A stretch of DNA of 22,153 bases from IMG/VR virus record IMGVR_UViG_3300025012_000944, positions 1-22,153 of that record; one strand, given 5' to 3'. This document shows positions 13,651 to 22,153 of the stretch, in pieces. Source of the stretch: a virus. How positions within the stretch are numbered: the stretch's first letter is position 1; each line of letters begins with the position of its first letter. A model generated the notes under the pieces. That model was not told the origin of the DNA. It saw only the letters and a list, made by a program, of their open reading frames with translations, and did no database searches. Made by a program: the position numbers and the translations under genes.

Positions 13651-16600
13651 CTACTGATACGTCTCTTTTACACGAATGTCTGAAATGGCCTCGTCTGTGA
13701 TTTTGCGCCCGGCAGCCATGCGTTTCTGATCATTGAGCATCGGATATTGGTGTCTATACTTGTTCCACTCGTCACGAATCCGGTATGCCTTGGCTTTGTT
13801 CCCGCCCCAATAGGCGCGGCGGGCCGCAGAAAGACGCTGCTTATAGACGTACTCGCTTTGGGCGGATTCGGTCTTGTCGCTTCGCATCTGGCTTGATGCC
13901 TGATAACCGAAGGTGCCCAGGACAGCAACAGCATCCGAACCCAATTCACCCAGATGGTTCTTCCAATCGAGTTCCGCTTTTTGTTTTTCGCTGCCAAAAA
14001 GCTCCTTCCCGCCTCGTGCGGCCTCTTGAAAAAGAATACTCCCGCCACGAGTAATGTCACTCAAAAGAACCGGTGTAATCTCGAATGCCGCCCCCTCGTA
14101 GATTTTTGGCAGCACCAGCGCCGGGTTGTCTTCGTCGATCCAGCCAAGGTCTGAAATCATTCCCAGCGTCCCGATCACCGCATAGCGATTCGCAATTTGC
14201 TGCCAGAAAGGATCGTCAGCCCGGAACTTGTGTTTGCCTGAAATCATCTCCTGCACCTTATCTTTCGCTCTCAGTGCAATATCTCCACCAAGAAGACCAC
14301 CGGCCGCCAGGCGAGCAAGAGGAAAAACGTTCCCCTTTTTGATCTCATTCCACATCATGTCACGCGAGAGAATTGTCTGCTTGTACACAAATCGCTTGAG
14401 AACCCCCAGCCAGCGCGTATTCGGCATGTTCAAAAACTTCGGTTCAACAGCAGCATCGGGATGGAGTTGTAACTCATTGGCATATTTCTGAGTCATCTTG
14501 ATAAAATCTGACTGTTCGATAGCCTTGGTGTAATCCATCCCAAATCGCTCTTGCAATTTCGTTCGTGCCCAATCCCGGCGCAGTTTGCCAATTGGAGTTG
14601 CCAGCACATCATCGGAAAGATTGGCGATTCGGTGGAGATCACGGGCAAAGACCTCGCCAGTCGCACCAGTCACATAATCCAGGGCCCGGTTTGCAAAGCT
14701 AAAAAACTGAGTCGTCGGGATGTAAGACCACGGCCCGGCAGAACCATAGCTGCCCATCATCTTGCGGAAAGCCGATGTCCCAACTGTTCCAGTTCTCCGT
14801 AGCAAGGCACGCTCTACTGGGTGCAGGGCTTTCCAAGTTCCCTGTGCTACGCGGACCAGCCCCGCATCCGGGATTATCGAAATCAACGGTTGTGTCACCT
14901 GAATCATTGGTGCCCAGCCCGCACCAATCTTCACACCATAAGTCGCATTAGCCCAAATCCTTGACGCCTTATGAGCCCCATAGCTGATTGGATGGCTGCG
15001 ATCCACAACTCCCATCATCACATCAGACAGGTCCCGAAGCATAGCCCCTTCTCTGGGATCAGCTTTTTCAACACGGGCAATGATGTCTGCCAAACGCCCT
15101 CGTGCAGGTCCAAAGTGATTGACCTCAGCTAACGTCCTCGACCACTCTCCAATGTAACGACCCGTAAGAATGGCAGGATTTGTCTCAAGAAAATAGTCGG
15201 GCATTCTCCTTGTGCGCGGAAACTCAACACCCGTTCGCCGGAACATCTGATTCGATGATTCATCCGCCAGCATTCTCAACGCTTGCCCTGTCGTTTTTGC
15301 TGCCTTCGCGTCAATGAGAGCCTTCACAGCATCTTGCGTAGATTGCTTCATCGACTTGAGGTCTTCAGACGTTTTGTTCAGGTAATTGTCGATCCAAGCA
15401 ATGTTCCCACTCTGACCTTGGGTCTTAGCTGCGCCTCGTGCGGCGTCCACAGCCCCACCAACATCATCCCAAATCTTCTCAAGGATGTCCAGCTTCCAGC
15501 GCTGGGGACCAGTGCGAAGGAAATCTTCACTCATTTTGAAGGGGACAGTCGTACCATCGGCCTTCAACATGGTCACACCAGCATCTTCAAGTGCTTGCCC
15601 CATCTTGATGTACAATGCCCGCACTTCCGGCCGGGCCATCCATTCTTCCATAGTGAACACTTTGGTGCCAGTCCATTTCCGTTGCAAAGCGGGACCAGGT
15701 CCAGGGCGCTGTAACAAAGAACCAACCCCCCGAAAATCCTCACCGATATTACCAGCGTACTGGTTAGCCTCCATGTTCATTGCCTGCAATTCCGCAACCG
15801 CCGCCTTTGCCTCTGGAATCGTCAGACGCTTGCCAAACTGAGTCATAACCGCAAAGATACGCGGTTGTCTGGCGATTCGCCTTTTCATCCATCCCTGAAC
15901 ATCAATTTCGGCAACACCAGCAGGCGTAGCGGAAATTTCTGGAACAACAGTATGCGGATGCGCCGATTCCAAAATCGACGGTTCATTTGCCGCCTTGAAC
16001 TTCTCATCCAAAATCTTCGATTCAGTAAACTGCCCAGACCTGAGAAACGGCTGATAACGCGGTGGTTTCGGTGGTTTCCCCGAAGTAACATCATAGCCGT
16101 TCGCCCCCTTCAACCGGGCAATGAAATCCATAAAATTGCCTTCAGGAGCGGTTCCCATCGTCCGCGGGGGTACATCGCCTTCAAAAAAACGGGATTCGCC
16201 ACCAAGCGGACCTGCCGTCTCCGAAAACTCCGGCCCACCGTACTGAGCACTCTCCACGGCCCTTTCTTCGGGGATCCGGCCCCGGCCATAGAGCTTCGGT
16301 TTCGTGAAGAACTGCCCCTCCCCTACAGGCCCAGCCACCTCGCCCTTCGTTCCAGCCATGCCAATCAAACGAGATGGGTCTGTAATTGGCTGGCCAGACG
16401 GCGGAGGCGTCTCTACACTGGTCGTCAAGCTCCTAGTAGGCACATTGGGGGGGGGGGCGGGTTCTGCCCTTGATTTAGCAATATCACCGTAGATGTCTGT
16501 CCCAGTACGGTAGGCAAGGTCCGCAGCTTCGGCTTCGGCAAAGGCTTTCGCTTCGGCAAAGGCTTTCGCTTCGGCTTCGGCAAAGGCTTTCGCTTCGGCT

Positions 16601-17418
16601 TCGGCAAAGGCTTTCGCTTCGGCTTCGGCAAAGGCTTTCGCTTCGGCTACTTCAAACTTCGCTATTGCCGATGCCGCCTTGTACTTTTTGATGGTTTTGA
16701 CTGAAACATGGGTCAAGCCACCTACGATTAGCGCTGCGAAAACCGCCCCCAATGGGTCTTCAAAGAGAGCGTTCTGGGCCAAGCGCTTTTGTTCCTGCTC
16801 CTCTTTTGTCCCTGCCGGAACTGATGCTTTCCAGAGAAGCATTGCCTGATGGGGCACAAACTCCAGCAATGCCTCCATCGTGCCCGATGGATCTCGCAGC
16901 ATAGCCTCTGGAAGTTGGGCCAGCGCCGGGTACATATCCATCAGGCCCGCCGCGGCGTTCTTTATCAGTCCAAATCCGGTTTCGGCCAGAGACATATCGG
17001 CAGTGGCCTTTTGCCTGAATTGCCCCACTGTGCCAGACACCACTTCTGCGGCAGTGCCCAGTGCCGCCACCGGACCCGCAAGCCCCGATCGTGCAACATG
17101 CGGATTCAGATTCAGTTCGCTCATCTTCTGCATGAACATCTGGAATGGGTTTTCTTGCGGCGTTTCTGTGCTTGGTACAACCGCTGGCGATTCTGTCCTC
17201 ACTCCCGCAACCGACGTACTTGATGCTGGCTCTGGCGTAAATGCAGCCGCATTGAAAGGGTCAACGTCTTCCGCCGTCATCAACCCGCTTTCGATCAATG
17301 CTCGTCCAACCGGATCGTTCAGACGAGACGAAGACGGCAACCCGCGAGGCATGTCCTTAAAATCATAGATGGACACAGGCATATCTGAGAAATCGTATGG
17401 ATCAACACGAGTTGGCAT
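13651..17418 (-). CDS. Very large internal virion/ejection-type protein, 1255 aa
   Basis: The N-terminus has a duplicated acidic motif (YDFSDMP, YDFKDMP). A hydrophobic stretch (GAVFAALIVGGLTHVSV) lies near residue 230. Repeats of AKAFAEAE follow at about 260-298, then a proline run coded by a C11 tract at about 321-324, and a disordered G/P-rich region to about 480. The C-terminal half is long and helical, with segments such as KIGAGWAPMIQVTQPLISII and TTQFFSFANRALDYVTGATG reminiscent of large polyvalent phage proteins (LPD type) and of DNA-ejection proteins. No enzymatic motif is certain. ATG 17418 follows the previous stop by two bases with no clear Shine-Dalgarno, suggesting reinitiation. 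Ejected virion protein is the best guess. Confidence 0.6.
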   Translation of the reverse strand: MPTRVDPYDFSDMPVSIYDFKDMPRGLPSSSRLNDPVGRALIESGLMTAEDVDPFNAAAFTPEPASSTSVAGVRTESPAVVPSTETPQENPFQMFMQKMSELNLNPHVARSGLAGPVAALGTAAEVVSGTVGQFRQKATADMSLAETGFGLIKNAAAGLMDMYPALAQLPEAMLRDPSGTMEALLEFVPHQAMLLWKASVPAGTKEEQEQKRLAQNALFEDPLGAVFAALIVGGLTHVSVKTIKKYKAASAIAKFEVAEAKAFAEAEAKAFAEAEAKAFAEAEAKAFAEAKAFAEAEAADLAYRTGTDIYGDIAKSRAEPAPPPNVPTRSLTTSVETPPPSGQPITDPSRLIGMAGTKGEVAGPVGEGQFFTKPKLYGRGRIPEERAVESAQYGGPEFSETAGPLGGESRFFEGDVPPRTMGTAPEGNFMDFIARLKGANGYDVTSGKPPKPPRYQPFLRSGQFTESKILDEKFKAANEPSILESAHPHTVVPEISATPAGVAEIDVQGWMKRRIARQPRIFAVMTQFGKRLTIPEAKAAVAELQAMNMEANQYAGNIGEDFRGVGSLLQRPGPGPALQRKWTGTKVFTMEEWMARPEVRALYIKMGQALEDAGVTMLKADGTTVPFKMSEDFLRTGPQRWKLDILEKIWDDVGGAVDAARGAAKTQGQSGNIAWIDNYLNKTSEDLKSMKQSTQDAVKALIDAKAAKTTGQALRMLADESSNQMFRRTGVEFPRTRRMPDYFLETNPAILTGRYIGEWSRTLAEVNHFGPARGRLADIIARVEKADPREGAMLRDLSDVMMGVVDRSHPISYGAHKASRIWANATYGVKIGAGWAPMIQVTQPLISIIPDAGLVRVAQGTWKALHPVERALLRRTGTVGTSAFRKMMGSYGSAGPWSYIPTTQFFSFANRALDYVTGATGEVFARDLHRIANLSDDVLATPIGKLRRDWARTKLQERFGMDYTKAIEQSDFIKMTQKYANELQLHPDAAVEPKFLNMPNTRWLGVLKRFVYKQTILSRDMMWNEIKKGNVFPLARLAAGGLLGGDIALRAKDKVQEMISGKHKFRADDPFWQQIANRYAVIGTLGMISDLGWIDEDNPALVLPKIYEGAAFEITPVLLSDITRGGSILFQEAARGGKELFGSEKQKAELDWKNHLGELGSDAVAVLGTFGYQASSQMRSDKTESAQSEYVYKQRLSAARRAYWGGNKAKAYRIRDEWNKYRHQYPMLNDQKRMAAGRKITDEAISDIRVKETYQ
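16447..16457. repeat. Eleven-base G homopolymer inside coding region
   Basis: An uninterrupted run of eleven G on the plus strand (C on the coding strand) codes part of a proline run in the 1255-aa gene. Slippage by one or two bases would shift the frame and truncate the protein at about one quarter of its length. It could be a phase-variable site or a place prone to sequencing error. Confidence 0.8.
16526..16639 (-). repeat. Tandem 24-bp repeats, one unit shortened to 18 bp
   Basis: Five units: four of 24 bp built on gcttcggcttcggcaaaggc plus tttc, and one of 18 bp at 16550-16567 that lacks one 6-bp gcttcg step. Units are otherwise identical. They encode AKAFAEAE repeats in the 1255-aa protein. 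The near-perfect identity means recent expansion by slippage; all changes keep the frame. Confidence 0.9.
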
Positions 17419-17420
17419 GG

Positions 17421-18794
17421 CTATGGCACTTGAACAGGAGTAGTTACTCCAGCCTCTAATTCCTTGATAATCTCATCAACGGTCAGACCCAACTGACCAA
17501 GCCGAATCGTCCACATTCCACGATTAGCCTGAACATCTTGAGCCGTAAAGCCCGAATTCCGAATCCCTTCAACCGCAGAGCGAAGACGATCTTCACTCGG
17601 CCGGTCCATCTCCGTCTTCAACTCTGGCGACAACACAGAAACAGAATCCTCAGCAGGTTCATTCATCCAATCCTCACTCGATGAATCCCCGGACACGATT
17701 GCATCAACTGCCTTGGGCTTGAACCGCCTCTCGACTGCCCGGAAAATGTTGCTGCGGACAATCGGGTCACTGATATTGTTATCGCTGCGCTTTTTGTTTC
17801 CCTCAGCATCCCAAAGCATCTTCTTTTTCTTGAGTTCGGCGTAGTATTCGTTCATCATCGCCGAACCTTCTTTGGTCGTGGTGGCGCCTTCAGGAATTAG
17901 CGACTCCGGCACAGATACCGGTAGTTGCGTTGCACCCATACCAAGAGTGACAGCACCCGTCGTATCCGATGCTGCTTCAAAATCGCTCAACTGACTGCGC
18001 TGCGTCAGTTTCTCCATTGTCCCGGCGGCTTGTTTCCCCGCCTCTGGCGAAAGCAAATCCCCGGATTGGATACCACCGGGAGCAGCCTCGGCTTCTGGTG
18101 GCTGCACAAGTGCCAAGATGTCATTCACTTCTTGAACCGTCAGCCCATTGGTTTCGGCGGCAGCCGCAAGACCGCTGGCGGCAAATTTCTCTTGTGGAGT
18201 GCGCCCCTGTTCAGCGCCCCATTGATCAAGCATGTCGATAAACCGCTGGGCACTTGGTTTGACAACCGGGGCTTTTTCACCTGCTGGGGTTGGGGTCTTT
18301 TCCTCGAACGCCGACACGTCTTTCAATATCTGATCACCAATAGCCTTGCCTCCAAGATTCTCGGCCCGTGCATCGAGAGAGCGAATCCTGCCCATAATCG
18401 GCCTGCGCTCCGCTGAAGTTTGCGCCTGCCAAAACTGGTCGACCAATGCGTCACGCTGGTCATGGACTTGCCCAAGTAATTTCCGGTTTTCACCTTCCAG
18501 CGCAGCCTGATCAAGCGATTGATCACTCCGGCGATTCTCTGCCCGCTGCTCGCTGCCCCGTGTCACTTGCTCCTCATACTCACGCGCTTCCTTCGTCCGT
18601 TGCTCCCCATAGGCGCGGGCCTCGGCGGTCTTCTTCTCCTCTGCGGCCGTTTTTTTCTTCTGCATCACAAACGGCTGGATCATCTCAATGAACTTTTCAA
18701 ACCCGGATGGCTGTTTAAGCTGTTCACCAATGTTCTGCTGGCGAAAAAGCCCTGTCAGTTTAGTCCGATACGATGCAATGTTAATCCCAGTCAT
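17421..18794 (-). CDS. Coiled-coil virion-associated protein candidate, 457 aa
   Basis: Residues about 44-115 are rich in K, E, A, R and Q (KKKTAAEEKKTAEARAYGEQ and following) and predicted coiled coil. The middle (160-300) is alanine- and proline-rich. The C-terminal part has helical segments (ISDPIVRSNIFRAVERRFK; EDRLRSAVEGIRNSGFTAQD) ending GLTVDEIIKELEAG. No enzyme motif. It lies between two large helical proteins, with only a 15-base gap to the gene before and 2 bases to the next, as expected for a set of internal virion proteins. ATG 18794 has only a weak site (GGATGA). Confidence 0.55.
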   Translation of the reverse strand: MTGINIASYRTKLTGLFRQQNIGEQLKQPSGFEKFIEMIQPFVMQKKKTAAEEKKTAEARAYGEQRTKEAREYEEQVTRGSEQRAENRRSDQSLDQAALEGENRKLLGQVHDQRDALVDQFWQAQTSAERRPIMGRIRSLDARAENLGGKAIGDQILKDVSAFEEKTPTPAGEKAPVVKPSAQRFIDMLDQWGAEQGRTPQEKFAASGLAAAAETNGLTVQEVNDILALVQPPEAEAAPGGIQSGDLLSPEAGKQAAGTMEKLTQRSQLSDFEAASDTTGAVTLGMGATQLPVSVPESLIPEGATTTKEGSAMMNEYYAELKKKKMLWDAEGNKKRSDNNISDPIVRSNIFRAVERRFKPKAVDAIVSGDSSSEDWMNEPAEDSVSVLSPELKTEMDRPSEDRLRSAVEGIRNSGFTAQDVQANRGMWTIRLGQLGLTVDEIIKELEAGVTTPVQVP

Positions 18795-18809
18795 AATATC
18801 ATCCGTTCA

Positions 18810-21290
18810 TTAAAGAAGCAGCATCGCAAAGAGACCTATCGCCTGCCACATGCCGGCATTCGCATTGGCATCGCCAGCCCGCCGGTTGGCATCTATTTGC
18901 CCCTCAAGACCAGCTTCGATTTTGGCCAAATCAACCTGATATCCCATCTGCGCCATCCATTTCTGCAAACCAAGAGACGCTTCGCTGATATCCATTTCCC
19001 GGCCACTGAGCATTGCCGTTAGTTGCAGCTTGCTGATTCCAAGACGTTCTTCCAAATCACGGTCTGCCGTTTTCTGAATAACGTCATTCGCTTCCTGGAT
19101 CAATGCAAGTTGCTGACTGTTATCCACCCTGATCGCCTCAAGACTCAACTGCCCCGTCTGAAGCGCATGCATGAACGCCTGATCCTCAACCTTCACGAGG
19201 TACTCAGCCTCGAACTCCCGCTTGGCTTCCGCCAGTTTGTCTTTATCCAGCCCAAAGGTTTTTTCAAACTGATCAACCGCCGCCTTGAATTTCTCGGTGT
19301 CCAGACCAAACGTGTCGGCAAACTGTTTCTTAATTTCCTCGAACTTGGCTTCATCCAGCCCGAATGATTTATCATACTGGCGAACAGCTTCTCCAAACTT
19401 CGCCTGATCCAATCCAAACGTTTGGGCGAACTCGTTAGCTCGCGCAGCGGAATCTTGCTGTTTCTGAACGATATCAGCAATGCCGAGTGTTTCTTGAAGC
19501 GTAGCCAGCCGCTGTTGCATCGAGTATCCCTGGGCGTTCTTCAAATTCTCGATCGAGAGTCCTGCCGCCGCCAGCGCATTCCGTGTATTCTCTGAGCGAA
19601 TCCGCGCCTGTTCCGCCGCAATCATCGACTTTTTCTGAAACTCACCGTAAACAAGCGCTTTGGCAGCATCAGATCCCAGACCAATACCCCGCGCCGACAG
19701 AGCAGACAACGCCGACGCCATCGCTTCATCAGCATCACGCTCGATCACCGCCCGCTGCTCCGGCGTCAGTTCCGGCGACTGTTTCATAATACTGTCAAGA
19801 AGCTCCTGTGTCAGTCCCGTGGGAACATCGTTTGGAGTAACACCAACACCATTCTTGATCTTGTTCAGCAAGTCCCCGAAGTCGGTCCCGGCCGTAGTCG
19901 CCTCCGTCCCGCCGCCAGTGCTGCCGCCATCAGCAACAGGAACTCCACCGCCGCCCGCCGCCTGATTGGGATCGGTCACTGATGCCATTTGAGTTCCTGC
20001 CGCTGCGGGCACAGCCAATGACGCTGTCATTTCTGCATTGATCTTGCCCACTGCAATCATGTCACCCTTGGCAACCGCCTCCTGTAACTGTCTGCCCAAA
20101 TCCCCCATCTTCTTTATTTTCTCCTGTTGCGGATCCACTGCCGGTAACGCCGTTTGCTGCTGACTGCCCGCAGCAATTTCATCCGCAGCGCTCTGAGCAT
20201 CCGATTGACCCGTGGTCGCATCACCTGTAACCAGCCCAGTTTGATCGGTTGCCGTCGTCCCGCCGCCCGATGCTTCACGTTCCGCAGCAGAAAGAACCGG
20301 TGGTGTCCAGCCACTCCCGCCGCCATTACCACCAAACACCGATAAATACTGGCTCATTGCAGCATTGACCGCTGCTTGCGCCGCTCCGGTTCCCTGGTCA
20401 CCGGCCTGGGCTGCCGCCAGCATGGCCAGTGCATCTTTGAGAGCCTGATCAGCTGCGAGTTGGGCTGGCGTTTTAGTTGGTATTGGCGTTTCGCTATCGG
20501 GGTCTGTGGGATTGGGATCCGGATCCTCACGTGCCGGATCATAAATCGTTGAGCCGTCCCCAGGTTGACCATTTGAGGTGGTCCAAAAACTGTCAATCAA
20601 GGACTGTTGCCGGTTTCGAAGATCGGCGAATTGCTTACGGTAAAGATCTGCCAGCCCCCCCCGCCTCATCTCAGGAATTGTAAGGTCCTGACTTCGGGCC
20701 TCCCTTGCTAACGATTCAGCTTCAGCCCGCAGAGCATCCCATTGCATCATAAAATCATAATCATTCCGCAATTCATTAGGTGCTGAGAACCATGCCCATT
20801 CTGCATCCATGCCGGGAATTTCATAACGCTTGGGGGGCTGCATCCTGATTTCTCCCCAAAGCATAGAGTTGTATCCTCGCGGGGTGGTGTCCGATTCTGG
20901 TACTGCAACCGGTTTCCCCCCCTGACCCTCATCTATCGCTTCGAGATCCGGCGGAGGGCTCTCGGGCGTGGTGCCGGTATCCATAGTCGTCTCGGTGATG
21001 ACTGGTTTCCCCGAACCGCCCGCATCAAGACCCTTGGCCTCCGGCAGCCCGGACTTAGGCGTCAGTTCCACTATGCCGGTGGCAATCTCTCCGGCTGCCC
21101 CAGCGGCCGGCACGGCATTCCCGGCAGGCAGTGCCGTTGCCGTCCCCGAAGTTTTTGCGGCTGGCACAACACTGGGAACGGACGCTGTCCCAGAAGCAAT
21201 CTCGGCCGCCGCGCCGGATGCCGCTGCTTTTTTCTTCTTAAACCGCTCCCGCGCTTCGTACTCTGCCTGTGAAATCCCTGCTTTGGGCAT
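18810..21290 (-). CDS. Large helical virion/ejection-type protein, 826 aa
   Basis: ATG 21290 (MPKAGISQAEYEARERFKKK) follows GGAGAAGGTGAC and lies 11 bases after the previous stop; the frame open to 21356 is inside the neighbour. Residues 20-150 are low-complexity (A, G, T, P). A structured part follows, YNSMLWGEIRMQPPKRYEIP and later, then another low-complexity stretch rich in G, A and T (about 300-480). From about 510 it is continuously helical, including four 18-residue repeats opening FGLD (625-696). It ends in a hydrophobic stretch (MWQAIGLFAMLLL), like internal virion proteins that insert into membranes during DNA ejection. No enzyme domain recognised; assignment is by layout. Confidence 0.6.
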   Translation of the reverse strand: MPKAGISQAEYEARERFKKKKAAASGAAAEIASGTASVPSVVPAAKTSGTATALPAGNAVPAAGAAGEIATGIVELTPKSGLPEAKGLDAGGSGKPVITETTMDTGTTPESPPPDLEAIDEGQGGKPVAVPESDTTPRGYNSMLWGEIRMQPPKRYEIPGMDAEWAWFSAPNELRNDYDFMMQWDALRAEAESLAREARSQDLTIPEMRRGGLADLYRKQFADLRNRQQSLIDSFWTTSNGQPGDGSTIYDPAREDPDPNPTDPDSETPIPTKTPAQLAADQALKDALAMLAAAQAGDQGTGAAQAAVNAAMSQYLSVFGGNGGGSGWTPPVLSAAEREASGGGTTATDQTGLVTGDATTGQSDAQSAADEIAAGSQQQTALPAVDPQQEKIKKMGDLGRQLQEAVAKGDMIAVGKINAEMTASLAVPAAAGTQMASVTDPNQAAGGGGVPVADGGSTGGGTEATTAGTDFGDLLNKIKNGVGVTPNDVPTGLTQELLDSIMKQSPELTPEQRAVIERDADEAMASALSALSARGIGLGSDAAKALVYGEFQKKSMIAAEQARIRSENTRNALAAAGLSIENLKNAQGYSMQQRLATLQETLGIADIVQKQQDSAARANEFAQTFGLDQAKFGEAVRQYDKSFGLDEAKFEEIKKQFADTFGLDTEKFKAAVDQFEKTFGLDKDKLAEAKREFEAEYLVKVEDQAFMHALQTGQLSLEAIRVDNSQQLALIQEANDVIQKTADRDLEERLGISKLQLTAMLSGREMDISEASLGLQKWMAQMGYQVDLAKIEAGLEGQIDANRRAGDANANAGMWQAIGLFAMLLL
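19203..19418 (-). repeat. Four 54-bp units coding 18-aa FGLD helical repeats
   Basis: Consecutive units begin FGLDQAKF, FGLDEAKF, FGLDTEKF and FGLDKDKL, each followed by a charged helix ending near Q/R-F/Y-D/E. Spacing is 18 residues. DNA identity between copies is moderate, so the repeat is maintained by selection on the protein. Fits a helical rod or coiled-coil segment. Confidence 0.8.
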
Positions 21291-21301
21291 GTCACCTTCT
21301 C

Positions 21302-22153
21302 CTAAAGAATCCGCATCACCATCCAGTAGATGCGCAAGTCGTATGTCCCGTTCCAAAGTTTATGAACTGCAAAGGAGGAGTCGGTCAGTAAATAGCCGGT
21401 TGTGAGGTTCCCGCAAACAGTAAGCGAGTCGTACACATTGCCGGTCGGGCCATACCAGATGTCGGCCACGTTATTGTAGCCAATCGGTGTAATGAACACG
21501 GCATAAGTATACTGGTTCACATAGTGCTGAACGATACCAGCAGCATTCTTGATGATAACGGTATCGAGGGTTTGCGATGCCGGCAGCACCGCTGTCCCCG
21601 CCTGGACTCTTGGCCTAAGAGCAATGCTGGCCGTATCCATGGCCAGATATGCCTCGCTGTACGCAGCGTTCGCTGTGTTCCGAACGGTCAGCAGAGAATC
21701 GTTGATCTCCGCCTGCGTAGCTCTCGTGGTAAATGACAGAGTGCCCACACCGTTTGTCGATACCACCTGCCCGCTGTTTCCATCCGCACCCGGAAGAACA
21801 AAGAGCTTGCTTGCGCTGAGAGAGGCCGGAGCCTCAAGACCGATGTAACTGGTTCCGTTGGACGGTTTCTCGCGGAAGTACAATTGGCCTGGGCCGTTAT
21901 CATTCAAGTCCCGAATCACCACGATTCCGGTGCCAACCTCCAGATAGAGATCCCCATCGCCGTTATGAGATCTTATAGTATCAGTATTGACCCGCCTGAC
22001 TGTGATATTGTTGCCCGTATTCCACAATCCCAAGCTGGCCGTGTCGTCGTAGAGATTGATCCGGGCATAGGCGATATTGGCCGTGTCGCGGGCCTTGGTG
22101 GCTTTCCACAATCCCTGACTGGCCGTATCGTCATAGAGACTCGCGCTTGCCAG
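21302..22153 (-). CDS. Fibre/appendage-like protein, C-terminal part (starts beyond right edge)
   Basis: The frame is open to the right edge and has no convincing start, so it continues outside. About 283 residues are visible. It opens with two repeat units carrying LYDDTAS-x-GLW, 28 residues apart, and a third diverged version (NTANAAYSEAYLAMDTASIA) further on. The rest is beta-rich (GDLYLEVGTGIVVIRDLNDN; GQVVSTNGVGTLSFTTRA), typical of trimeric fibre or head-decoration proteins, then a domain with YVNQYTYAVFITPIGYNNVA. It ends 11 bases before the 826-aa gene. Probably a tail fibre or similar appendage; it lacks known catalytic motifs. Confidence 0.6.
   Translation of the reverse strand: MASASLYDDTASQGLWKATKARDTANIAYARINLYDDTASLGLWNTGNNITVRRVNTDTIRSHNGDGDLYLEVGTGIVVIRDLNDNGPGQLYFREKPSNGTSYIGLEAPASLSASKLFVLPGADGNSGQVVSTNGVGTLSFTTRATQAEINDSLLTVRNTANAAYSEAYLAMDTASIALRPRVQAGTAVLPASQTLDTVIIKNAAGIVQHYVNQYTYAVFITPIGYNNVADIWYGPTGNVYDSLTVCGNLTTGYLLTDSSFAVHKLWNGTYDLRIYWMVMRIL
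22021..22153 (-). repeat. 84-bp coding repeat, second copy cut by window edge
   Basis: TCCACAATCC occurs at 22021 and again at 22105, and the following ~45 bases are similar (ggccgtgtcgtcgtagaga against ggccgtatcgtcatagaga). The unit is 84 bp, 28 codons. More copies may lie beyond the edge. Confidence 0.7.

Noticed and set aside
16425-16631. Minus-strand frame coding lysine/proline repeats (KPLPKPKR)
   Set aside because: It is the 24-bp repeat read in another frame; the AKAFAEAE frame belongs to the 1255-aa gene that is open on both sides.
1-22153. CRISPR array, insertion sequence or diversity-generating retroelement
   Set aside because: No regularly spaced direct repeats with unique spacers, no transposase or reverse transcriptase motifs, no inverted terminal repeats seen. 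The repeats present are in-frame coding repeats.
1-22153. Alternative genetic code with recoded TGA or TAG
   Set aside because: TGA closes many genes at ATGA junctions and TAG and TAA close others (for example 6989, 65 and 18810), so the standard code fits; the single in-frame TGA at 5363 is a local question.

Overview
The window looks like part of a double-stranded DNA tailed phage or prophage, with moderately GC-rich DNA, the standard bacterial code and almost no non-coding space. Every convincing protein gene lies on the minus strand, so transcription runs right to left. Most neighbouring genes overlap by the four bases ATGA (once GTGA) or sit a few bases apart behind strong Shine-Dalgarno sequences, as in translationally coupled phage operons. 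Sec signal peptides with A-x-A cleavage sites suggest a bacterial host with a conventional, probably Gram-negative, envelope; no host can be named. No portal, capsid, terminase, integrase or polymerase gene is in the window.

Right part (about 22153 to 11.2 kb), late genes in transcription order: the C-terminal part of a repeat-bearing fibre or appendage-like protein; three large helix- and alanine-rich proteins (826, 457 and 1255 aa) that by size, composition and order resemble internal virion or DNA-ejection proteins; two small membrane proteins (holin or accessory lysis candidates); a permuted NlpC/P60-like cysteine hydrolase; a small HExxH metalloprotease-like protein; a secreted 182-aa protein; and a 110-aa unknown.

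Middle part (11.2 to 6.3 kb): two large proteins with signal peptides (646 and 764 aa), beta-rich and full of repeats, then a conserved 45-aa phage protein and a 157-aa lysozyme-like transglycosylase. Finding signal peptides on three products of a virion/lysis gene string is the most unusual property of the window. It suggests envelope- or surface-directed proteins made during infection.

Switch region (6.35 to 5.55 kb): a lysozyme-side hairpin that works as a terminator on the plus strand, a plus-strand promoter-like sequence 50 bases before it (a possible small RNA), a good minus-strand sigma70 promoter with a dyad in its spacer, an 80-aa helix-turn-helix protein, a tRNA-Arg(UCU) gene and strong hairpins.

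Left part (5.55 kb to 1), early-type genes: a run of small unknown proteins, then an SMC/RecN-like ATPase, an ERF-family single-strand annealing protein and a YqaJ/lambda-type exonuclease, together a phage recombination module, followed by more small unknowns running off the left edge. The ERF protein and exonuclease are expected to cooperate: the exonuclease resects double-stranded ends and ERF anneals the exposed strands. The ATPase may assist at ends.
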